The translations under genes were made by a program, and so were the position numbers. DNA of 45,201 bases, taken from JANQPA01 sp964628385. GTDB lineage: Bacteria; Bacteroidota; Bacteroidia; Chitinophagales; Saprospiraceae. The first letter of the stretch is position 1. The number at the start of each line of letters is the position of its first letter. The stretch is taken from positions 1-45,201 of the forward strand of contig CAZVOD010000031.1 in NCBI GenBank assembly GCA_964628385.1, given 5' to 3'. Below, piece after piece: positions 25,697-32,714 of the stretch. Below the pieces are notes generated by a model that did not search any database, was not told the origin of the DNA, and saw only the letters and a list, made by a program, of their open reading frames with translations.

Positions 25697-27253
25697 ATGA
25701 AATATATATATAATACTTATTTCAAAGGTATTAGAAAAGATAAAAACCAACTCTTTTACCAGTTTTCAACTCCTGCCAAACAAGCCCGCAAAATACTTTT
25801 ATTTTTGGTGGCTTTATTGGTATTTCAAACCTGCGAGGAGCTAGAAGAGGTCAATGTAAATCCTAACCAACCGGAAACCGTTCCTCCATCTACCCTTTTG
25901 CCGGATATCATTCGTTCATCGACCAACGCTTTAGTAGATCAGTCCTTTTTGATCGGCAATGTAGCGGCTCAGCTTTCGGCTAAGAGTTTGCGGGTTGAAG
26001 TAGATATTTACCAGTGGAATTCTTTTTCCAATACTTGGTTTCCTTTGTATAATAGCCTGAGAGATATAAAAAATATGGAACAGCTAGCGCAGCAGAGTGG
26101 CAGTCCAAATTTTGAAGCGGTGGCAGTGATTATGCGTTCTTTTATTTTTTCTATCCTCACAGATGCCTACGGTGATATTCCCTACACACAAGCTATTGAC
26201 GGAAAGGAGGACAACAACTTTTTCCCTTCCTACGACGAGCAGGAGGCTATTTATTTTGGAGAAGCCGGGCTGCTCGCGGAACTGGAAAGGGCAGCTGATT
26301 TAATTGACCCATCCGCGGCACCGATAAGTGGCGATATTTTATTTGATGGAGATTTGGAAAAATGGCAGAAGTTTGCCAACTCATTAAGGCTCAGGCTACT
26401 CCTTCATGCTTCCGCACAGATGGATGTAAGCCAGCAAGTGGCAGCTATCATCAAAAATGAACCCATCATGGATAGCAACGAAGACAATGCCGCGCTGGAA
26501 TACCTAGAGGCTTTTCCCAATGACTTTCCGATATTATCCGAAAAAATAGGTAATTTTGATGCGGTGAGGATCAGTGAGAGCATTGTGAGCACTTTTAAAA
26601 ACTTCGGAGACCCAAGACTGGGTCAGTACGCACGCCCTACAGATGCCAGTATCAATACATCACAACCGGAGTATGCAGGCTGGCTAAATGGTAATGAAAA
26701 CTGCGACTCCGACGGATCAAAACTAGGCCTGGCCTACTTTGATTATCCCAATCATCCGCAAGCAGATAAGCAGGCGAATGGTTTGTTGATGAGTTATTCG
26801 GAAGTAGAGTTTATAATCGCCGAAGCCATTCAGCGAGGCTGGCTGGAAGGCGATATTAATGCACATTACCGAGCTGGTATCAAAAGCTCCATGGATTACT
26901 ACCAGGTTAACTATTCCGATTTTGGATGGGATAATTTTGATGATTTTTATCAAAATTCTGGTATTGCCTTTTCAGGCCAGTTGATTGATATTTACCGGCA
27001 AAAGTGGATCGCTTTATTTTTCCACGGCCTGGAACCTTACTTTGAAGTTCGCCGCCAATTACACTATTTTGACAATAATTGGGAAAATTTTGATTATTTA
27101 ATTCCCACTTGTGGAAATCTGAATGACGATATTCTGCCCGTTCGTTTCCTTTATCCAGGCCAGGAGCAGAGCCTGAATAACGATAACTACCGAGAAGCCG
27201 TAAACCGCCTGGGAGAAGACAGCTTTAACTCCAGGATATGGCTCGTTAAATAA
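25697..27253 (+). CDS. SusD/RagB-family outer-membrane lipoprotein
   Basis: A 518-residue surface lipoprotein partner of the preceding SusC-like receptor. After an unusually long, basic N-terminal stretch (~35 residues), the signal helix ILLFLVALLVFQTC ends in a lipobox cysteine. The mature region NVNPNQPETVPPSTLLPDII and the later ILTDAYGDIPYTQA and KWQKFANSLRLRLLLHAS patterns mark the SusD-like_2 subgroup with TPR-type helices. The ATG at 25697 gives the long leader; a later start is possible but no in-frame Met lies close to the signal helix. It captures substrate and forms the lid of the SusC pore. Confidence 0.92.
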   Translation: MKYIYNTYFKGIRKDKNQLFYQFSTPAKQARKILLFLVALLVFQTCEELEEVNVNPNQPETVPPSTLLPDIIRSSTNALVDQSFLIGNVAAQLSAKSLRVEVDIYQWNSFSNTWFPLYNSLRDIKNMEQLAQQSGSPNFEAVAVIMRSFIFSILTDAYGDIPYTQAIDGKEDNNFFPSYDEQEAIYFGEAGLLAELERAADLIDPSAAPISGDILFDGDLEKWQKFANSLRLRLLLHASAQMDVSQQVAAIIKNEPIMDSNEDNAALEYLEAFPNDFPILSEKIGNFDAVRISESIVSTFKNFGDPRLGQYARPTDASINTSQPEYAGWLNGNENCDSDGSKLGLAYFDYPNHPQADKQANGLLMSYSEVEFIIAEAIQRGWLEGDINAHYRAGIKSSMDYYQVNYSDFGWDNFDDFYQNSGIAFSGQLIDIYRQKWIALFFHGLEPYFEVRRQLHYFDNNWENFDYLIPTCGNLNDDILPVRFLYPGQEQSLNNDNYREAVNRLGEDSFNSRIWLVK

Positions 27254-27266
27254 AGAGGGTAGCAGG

Positions 27267-27343
27267 CTGTGAGCAACAGACAGAAAAGCTAATAGATTTG
27301 GTAAACCTACCTGATCATATCGGTCGATCCCTATTGCTCACAG
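27267..27343 (+). other. Closing inverted repeat in the susD-BCCT spacer
   Basis: CTGTGAGCAA at 27267-27276 is a perfect complement of TTGCTCACAG at 27334-27343, enclosing 57 bases with weaker internal pairings (GGT/ACC, GATC/GATC). It fills the 117-base gap between the SusD-like gene and the BCCT gene. It might act as an RNA element, an attenuator or a protein site. No T-tract follows it. Confidence 0.35.
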
Positions 27344-27370
27344 TCGCCTTCTGAACTAAATAATAGTAGC

Positions 27371-28912
27371 ATGAACAAACCAGTAATCAAGCCTGACAAT
27401 AAATACTTTGATATCTATGCGCCGGTCTTTTATCCCGCGGCAGGTATTGCTTTCCTGTTTATCATTACAACATTAGTGGTAGGCGAACCCATAGCAGGGC
27501 TGTTTAATGAATTTCAAAGTACTATCTCCCTGAATTTTGGCTGGTTTCTGGTTATTTGTATCAATGTCTTGCTAATCGTCTCCCTCTATTTTGGTCTGGG
27601 CCGATTCGGAAAGATAAAACTAGGGGGGCCGAATGCTCGGCCTGACTTCAGCAGGTTTTCCTGGTTATCTATGCTTTTTTCGGCGGGTATGGGTATTGGT
27701 CTATTGTTTTTTAGTGTTGCAGAACCTATGCTCCATTTTTCACAACCGCCGTACGGCGACGCTAAAACAGAAGCAGCTGCCAGATTGGGAACAGAAATTG
27801 CTTTTTTTCACTATGGTATTCACGTTTGGGGTATTTATTGTATTGTAGGCCTGGCATTGGCATTTTTTGCTTTTAACAAAGGCCTTCCACTCACCATTCG
27901 ATCTGCTTTTTATCCATTACTAGGTGATAAAATATATGGACCGATCGGAAGTATTATTGACGTAGTAGCGGTAGTAGCCACACTTTGTGGCTTGGCCACT
28001 ACTTTAGGGTTTGGCGCTCAGCAAGTAGCCTCCGGCTTTAAATTTCTGTTCGGGTTTTCCAATGATGTTACCGCACAGGTAATCATTATTGCTTTGATCA
28101 CTGCTGCGGCCACCACTTCAGTGGTTTTAGGGCTCGATAAAGGAATAAGGGTGTTGAGTTTGTTGAATGTCAGAATTGCCGCTCTTTTATTGTTGTTGTT
28201 TATATTTATCGGTCCTACTCTTTATTTATTTAAGAGCTTTTTTATCAATACAGGTAGCTATCTGCTTCATCTCCCTTCGTTGGCCACTTTTAATGGAGCC
28301 TACACTGAGCAAGGAGATTTTTTTAGAGGCTGGTCCATATTTACCTGGGCCTGGTGGTTCTCTTGGGCTCCGTTTGTAGGTATGTTTATAGCACAAATAT
28401 CAAGGGGAAGAACGGTCCGGGAGTTTGTACTTGGAGTCTTGCTGGTACCTTCCATATTGACGTACCTTTGGATGGGCTTATTTAGTGCCAGTGCCTTTTA
28501 CCTACAGTTTGAAGGCATCGCTGATATTTCTGCCGCTGTTGATGACAATATAAGTACCGCGCTATTTGTAGTTTTAGAAAACTATCCTTTGGCCACATTT
28601 ACTTCTCTTTTAGGCATCACTCTCGTAGTGAGTTTCTTTGTGACATCTTCTGATAGTGGCTCGCTAGTCATCGATAATATCACTTCCGGTGGAAAACTAA
28701 ATGCACCAGTCGGACAAAGAATTTTCTGGGCTACGACGGAAGGGGCTGTAGCTGCTACCCTATTAATAGGCGGAGGACTTAGTGCGTTGCAGGCTGCTTC
28801 CATTTCTACAGGATTTCCGTTTGCTTTTCTCCTCCTGATAATGTGTTATTGCCTGTATAAAGGAATGAAAACCTACCTAGACGAGCCAAAGGAAAAACAT
28901 CAGCCTGATTAG
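27371..28912 (+). CDS. BCCT-family (betaine/carnitine/choline) transporter
   Basis: A 513-residue, 12-helix inner-membrane carrier. The family signature WSIFTWAWWFSWAPFVGMF, followed by ISRGRTVREF, carries the aromatic-box tryptophans that bind quaternary ammonium groups. The TM3 motif GMGIG is the form found in Na+-coupled betaine carriers such as BetP; proton-coupled choline carriers usually have Asp at the last position. This favours sodium-coupled uptake of betaine-like solutes, without proving the substrate. N- and C-terminal tails are short, so BetP-style osmosensing by a long C-terminal helix is unlikely. It lies 117 bases after the SusD-like gene on the same strand and is the likely inner-membrane partner. 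Confidence 0.93.
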   Translation: MNKPVIKPDNKYFDIYAPVFYPAAGIAFLFIITTLVVGEPIAGLFNEFQSTISLNFGWFLVICINVLLIVSLYFGLGRFGKIKLGGPNARPDFSRFSWLSMLFSAGMGIGLLFFSVAEPMLHFSQPPYGDAKTEAAARLGTEIAFFHYGIHVWGIYCIVGLALAFFAFNKGLPLTIRSAFYPLLGDKIYGPIGSIIDVVAVVATLCGLATTLGFGAQQVASGFKFLFGFSNDVTAQVIIIALITAAATTSVVLGLDKGIRVLSLLNVRIAALLLLLFIFIGPTLYLFKSFFINTGSYLLHLPSLATFNGAYTEQGDFFRGWSIFTWAWWFSWAPFVGMFIAQISRGRTVREFVLGVLLVPSILTYLWMGLFSASAFYLQFEGIADISAAVDDNISTALFVVLENYPLATFTSLLGITLVVSFFVTSSDSGSLVIDNITSGGKLNAPVGQRIFWATTEGAVAATLLIGGGLSALQAASISTGFPFAFLLLIMCYCLYKGMKTYLDEPKEKHQPD

Positions 28913-28983
28913 ACGAAGCCTCACATGCTTAAAATTTGGGATGCCGAAAGAAATGCGTTTAAAGTAACGCAAATAATTAGACC

Positions 28984-30024
28984 CTATCTAACTCTAATCA
29001 CTTTTTCATTCTTCTTTTCCACAAGCGTACCAATCGGCTTTAAATCAAGGTTATACTTTTTCATTTCCTCTTCAAACTCATCTTTGAATTTTGGATTAAC
29101 ACTTACCAGCAGCCCTCCACTCGTCTGTGGGTCAGCTACGATATGGTAATTTTGGCCGTTTAACAACTCAATTTTTTCGCCGTAAGCTTTCCAATTTCTA
29201 TGCGTACCTCCAGGAATACAATCCTGAGCCAAATATTTCTCCACAAAATCAAATGTAGGTATTTGCTCATTGTACAACTCAGCACTGAGATTGCCCGCTT
29301 CACAAACCTCTAACAAATGCCCCGCAAGTCCGAAGCCAGTCACATCTGTCAATGCGTGGACATAAGATAATTGGCCAAGCTTCTGTCCGATGCGGTTAAG
29401 CGTCAACATAGATTTTTTTGCAGTATTCAAATCCTCTTCAAGGACTACTTTTTTCTTTTGAGCTGTAGTAGCTATGCCTACACCGATTGGCTTGGTGATG
29501 TAGAGTAAATCACCAACCTGACCATCTTGATTTTTCTTGATTTGCTGTAGGGAAACTTTTCCGGTAACTGCCAATCCGAAGATAGGTTCTGGTGCATCTA
29601 TGCTATGGCCTCCGGCGAGCGGTATCCCGGCATCGGCACAGGCAGCACGGCCACCTCGCATTACTTCAGCCGCTACGCTAGCGGGAATCTTATCAATTGG
29701 CCAGCCCAGGATAGCAATCGCCATAATAGGTTCGGCTCCCATGGCATAAATATCACTAATGGCATTAGTAGCGGCAATGGCTCCAAAATCGTATGCATCA
29801 TCCACGATGGGCATAAAAAAATCAGTAGTACTTACAATAGCTTTTTCTTCATCTACTTTAACTACAGCAGCATCATCTCTTTTATCATTTCCCACCAATA
29901 AATTCTCAAAAACAGGAAGCTGATCATTATTATTGAGCACCTCACTGAGCACTCCAGGGGATAGCTTGCAGCCACAACCCGCTCCATGACTATATTCTGT
30001 TAATTTATACTGCGTTGCAATCAT
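28984..30024 (-). CDS. selD: Selenophosphate synthase
   Basis: Makes selenophosphate from selenide and ATP. The 346-residue protein begins with HGAGCGCKLSP, the glycine-rich active loop with a catalytic cysteine (not selenocysteine) and the essential lysine. DDAAVVKVDEEKAIVSTTDF, FGAIAATNAISDIYAMG and the C-terminal DPQTSGGLLVSV complete the PurM-like fold. Its start codon overlaps the stop of selU (ATGA), so the two are co-translated. No selA, selB or selenocysteine tRNA gene is in the window, so the selenophosphate is at least used for tRNA selenation by SelU. It is convergent with the BCCT gene. Confidence 0.95.
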   Translation of the reverse strand: MIATQYKLTEYSHGAGCGCKLSPGVLSEVLNNNDQLPVFENLLVGNDKRDDAAVVKVDEEKAIVSTTDFFMPIVDDAYDFGAIAATNAISDIYAMGAEPIMAIAILGWPIDKIPASVAAEVMRGGRAACADAGIPLAGGHSIDAPEPIFGLAVTGKVSLQQIKKNQDGQVGDLLYITKPIGVGIATTAQKKKVVLEEDLNTAKKSMLTLNRIGQKLGQLSYVHALTDVTGFGLAGHLLEVCEAGNLSAELYNEQIPTFDFVEKYLAQDCIPGGTHRNWKAYGEKIELLNGQNYHIVADPQTSGGLLVSVNPKFKDEFEEEMKKYNLDLKPIGTLVEKKNEKVIRVR

Positions 30025-31043
30025 AATTTGATCAAGTTTAATTTGGATAATCGTTTTGCTAATCTGGGTAAATCATTCATACTTAATTTTATGCAGGCCT
30101 TCATGTTTGCTTTCTTTTTTTCCAAAGACTTCCAGTAGCGGCGATCATAGTAATCTACAATAATATCAGCTGCCTTCAGCAGTTCTCCGGTTTCGATATA
30201 TGTAATGGCTTCCCGGGTTTCTTTTTCACCGAGTCGTTTTCTGATTCCATTGGTAGCAGCAATCAACTTTTGCTTATCTAACCCACCATAATCTTCTACC
30301 AGAAATTGCACCCGCTCTTTTTTATCAACATCTATAAACAGTAAAGGGGCGCATCCCATTTGGCGATAGAGCTCGTCCTGTATATTCACTGCTCCCAGCC
30401 GCATATTTTCATCCTCAATAAAAATATTTTTATTTAGATCAAGTGTCCGGAAAATTTCAAAAAGTTGATTTTGAAACTGCTCAGTTGTTGGTTGCCCTGT
30501 ACATTTTTTATTACCAAAGCTAGATCCCTGATGGTTGGCGAGACCTTCCAGGTCTATAATTTGAGCGCCATTTTCTTCGAGCATTTTCAGGAACTGTGTT
30601 TTTTTACTTCCAGTGTAGCCGCCAATAACTACGAGTGATAAGGGTTGGAAAAAAAAACTTAACATAGACCGCCGATAAGCCTTGTAACCACCATCGAGTA
30701 GTATCGTTTCAAAGCCGTAGCGCTCCATTAGCCAAGCCATGCTATCCGATCGCATTCCGCCTCGCCAGCAGTATAGGGCAATTTTGTCAGCGCCAAATGC
30801 TTCGGCTTGTTCTATGAACTGACGCATTTTGGGCCCTACAATATCCAGGCCTTTTTTGATGGCTTTTTTTCGGCCCTGCTTTTTGTATAATGTCCCGACG
30901 ATAGTCCGCTCTTCGTTGTCGAAAAGAGGCATAGAGATAGCTCCTGGGACATGACCGCGTTCATACTCTCCCGGCGAACGGACATCAAAAAAGGGTATAT
31001 TTTGAGTGATTTTTAAAAAATCTTTGACTTGCTTTCTCTCCAC
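30021..31043 (-). CDS. selU: tRNA 2-selenouridine synthase
   Basis: Also called mnmH. Replaces sulfur by selenium at the wobble 2-thiouridine of certain tRNAs. The ~340-residue protein has an N-terminal rhodanese domain (IPFFDVRSPGEYERGHVPGA, catalytic cysteine in LYCWRGGMRSD) and a P-loop domain (VIGGYTGSKKTQFL). Start choice: the GTG at 31043 (MERKQVKDFLKITQ) places the rhodanese motif where the family has it. The frame stays open up to 31220, but that upstream part lies in non-coding DNA and its most upstream end reads through palindromic repeats (31164-31227), so it is not protein. The stop overlaps the selD start by four bases. Confidence 0.92.
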   Translation of the reverse strand: MERKQVKDFLKITQNIPFFDVRSPGEYERGHVPGAISMPLFDNEERTIVGTLYKKQGRKKAIKKGLDIVGPKMRQFIEQAEAFGADKIALYCWRGGMRSDSMAWLMERYGFETILLDGGYKAYRRSMLSFFFQPLSLVVIGGYTGSKKTQFLKMLEENGAQIIDLEGLANHQGSSFGNKKCTGQPTTEQFQNQLFEIFRTLDLNKNIFIEDENMRLGAVNIQDELYRQMGCAPLLFIDVDKKERVQFLVEDYGGLDKQKLIAATNGIRKRLGEKETREAITYIETGELLKAADIIVDYYDRRYWKSLEKKKANMKACIKLSMNDLPRLAKRLSKLNLIKL

Positions 31044-31163
31044 AGTTCTTAAATATAGATTCTGGATAATAACATTATTTTTTTGAAATATGTTGGGGAA
31101 AAATTGGAGGCAGGCAGGTAAGGCAGGAAGCAGCGCACAAACAGGTGCAGGTGCACTGCACAA

Positions 31164-31320
31164 ACATGTCATGTTTAGACATGACATGTTGTAAAAATCA
31201 GACATGTCATGTCTAAACATGACATGTCTGACTCAAAACACAAAAACAGTGATTATCAACTACTTAAGCAATATTTTATTTTCCATAAAAAGGTACATGA
31301 CATGTCTAGACATGACATGT
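31164..31320. repeat. Cluster of three dimeric palindromes upstream of selU
   Basis: Three pairs of the 11-bp unit ACATGWCATGT: 31164-31174 with 31179-31189 (spacer TTAG), 31202-31212 with 31217-31227 (spacer CTAA), 31295-31305 with 31310-31320 (spacer CTAG). All pairs have a 15-bp centre-to-centre spacing, and the spacers fit YTAR. The first two pairs are complete inverted repeats; in the second the symmetry extends to 15-base arms (TCAGAC to GTCTGA). The cluster lies between the hupE-like stop and the selU start, both minus strand. A fourth pair and a single unit lie at 2346-2450. Confidence 0.85.
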
Positions 31321-31414
31321 CTTGGGGTAATATCACTGTAGGCCACTCCAGGCAGTACACTCCAGCTATACTATAATCTCCCTGACAAAGTAACCCCGCT
31401 ATGCCCTACGCCTG

Positions 31415-32626
31415 CTACATAAAAGTCATAATCTTCTCGATGCCCCAAAAAATAGCAATCAACAGCAAAGCCACAGACCCCCAGGTAATCAGCCTAGGGT
31501 AAATACTGTATTTCCTCAACATAAATAAAATAGGAAGCAACAACACGATTATAATCAATTGTCCCAGTTCTACGCCAAGGTTAAACCCCAATAACGATAA
31601 TAAAAGATAAGAATCCTGCATCCCCAGATTTGCAAGGGCCCCCGCAAACCCAAAGCCGTGGAACAACCCGAAAATGAAAGCTACTACCCATTCTTTATGA
31701 TTAAAAATGGGCGATATGTTGTGCCAGGCCGCTAGCGCCACTGAAATTGTTATAACGGATTCGACAAATACATCCGGGAGTCGGAGAATGTCCAGGGCAA
31801 CCAACCCCAGGGTTAGGGAATGCGCTACAGTAAAACTACTCATTATGGCAATGATATACCAAAATGTAGGCTTGAAATATCTGACTGGCAACCATACCGT
31901 TGAGTATCCCGCAGGTACCTTGTGTTGCAATGAAGATAACTGCTTAGCAACCGATTTACGACGCACTACCGCAGGAAGTATTAAGGCAACTAAAAATAAA
32001 ATGTGATCCCACCCTGTCCAGATATGCCAAAGACCCAACATAGTTAGCGCCGAAATCCCCCTCCAGATAGATAAACCAGTGAACGAAAGGCGTTGCTGTG
32101 TTTCGGAAGGACTAAAAATTAAAGATACTGACGATTCATTGTTGATAATGCCAGCCTCCCAGTTATAATGGATAATCAACATACCACGGTGTGTAACATC
32201 CGACTGCATGAAAGCACTATATTGAATATCAAGATATTCCGGCAGCATATCCATTTCATCTAAAAGAAAATGACAAGCGATAAATTTTTTTCCAATGTGC
32301 CTGTGCAAACTAATACCTATTTTCCGAAAGGATATGGGATATTTTTTTTCTTTATTTTTAAAAGAAATATTCTGTTTAAGGTAGGCTTTAATAACTGGAC
32401 TATAAAATTCCAAATGCTCCTGGGTCAGAGCTGTCAGCACCTGACCTTCAACGATCTTTGGAAATTCTTCTTTAGAAAACTCTACTCTTCCAACAATACT
32501 GTCTGTGTAAATACTCAGATAAATATAGCTATTTTCCGGCTCATGAGCTGCCAACTTACCTGACATAAATACCGGAGCGATATACAGTACCAATATAAGA
32601 TAGAAGAACTTCATTTTTCTTAGCAT
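31415..32626 (-). CDS. HupE/UreJ-family membrane protein, probable metal permease
   Basis: A 403-residue protein with signal segment (LVLYIAPVFMSGKLAAHE), a ~180-residue periplasmic domain and a C-terminal HupE/UreJ-type membrane domain. The membrane part carries the family histidine motifs LWHIWTGWDHILFLVA, FTVAHSLTLG, FGLFHGFGFAGAL and FNLGVELGQ. HupE and UreJ proteins are nickel (cobalt) permeases tied to hydrogenase or urease; larger Bacteroidota versions with the extra domain are uncharacterised. It follows the TonB-dependent receptor by 88 bases, so it likely forms a metal import route with it. The start could be the ATG at 32626 or 32614, the latter directly before the signal segment. 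Confidence 0.85.
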   Translation of the reverse strand: MLRKMKFFYLILVLYIAPVFMSGKLAAHEPENSYIYLSIYTDSIVGRVEFSKEEFPKIVEGQVLTALTQEHLEFYSPVIKAYLKQNISFKNKEKKYPISFRKIGISLHRHIGKKFIACHFLLDEMDMLPEYLDIQYSAFMQSDVTHRGMLIIHYNWEAGIINNESSVSLIFSPSETQQRLSFTGLSIWRGISALTMLGLWHIWTGWDHILFLVALILPAVVRRKSVAKQLSSLQHKVPAGYSTVWLPVRYFKPTFWYIIAIMSSFTVAHSLTLGLVALDILRLPDVFVESVITISVALAAWHNISPIFNHKEWVVAFIFGLFHGFGFAGALANLGMQDSYLLLSLLGFNLGVELGQLIIIVLLLPILFMLRKYSIYPRLITWGSVALLLIAIFWGIEKIMTFM

Positions 32627-32664
32627 AAATCAGTATGAAAGAAAGGAGGCTATTTAATAAAACA

Positions 32665-32686
32665 GGTGCCGGGACTAAACGGCACC
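32665..32686 (-). terminator. Intercistronic hairpin between receptor and hupE-like gene
   Basis: GGTGCCG at 32665-32671 pairs with CGGCACC at 32680-32686 over an eight-base loop. Read on the minus strand it follows the receptor stop by 28 bases and is trailed by TGTTTTATT. It could reduce hupE expression relative to the receptor or protect the receptor mRNA 3' end. Confidence 0.55.
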
Positions 32687-32714
32687 CTCAAAATAAGATA
32701 AAATGCTTTAAAAA

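Noticed and set aside
28984..30024. Possible selenocysteine codon in SelD.
   Set aside because: The active-site position is encoded as cysteine (GCGCK) and the frame has no internal TGA.
31090..31160. GGCAGG and GGTGCA short direct repeats near the palindrome cluster, considered as a CRISPR or tandem array.
   Set aside because: Units are only 4-6 bases, irregular and few; no spacer structure.
31044..31220. N-terminal extension of SelU by ~59 residues.
   Set aside because: The most upstream part is a translation of the palindromic repeats, the remainder has no family similarity, and the rhodanese domain begins right after the GTG at 31043.
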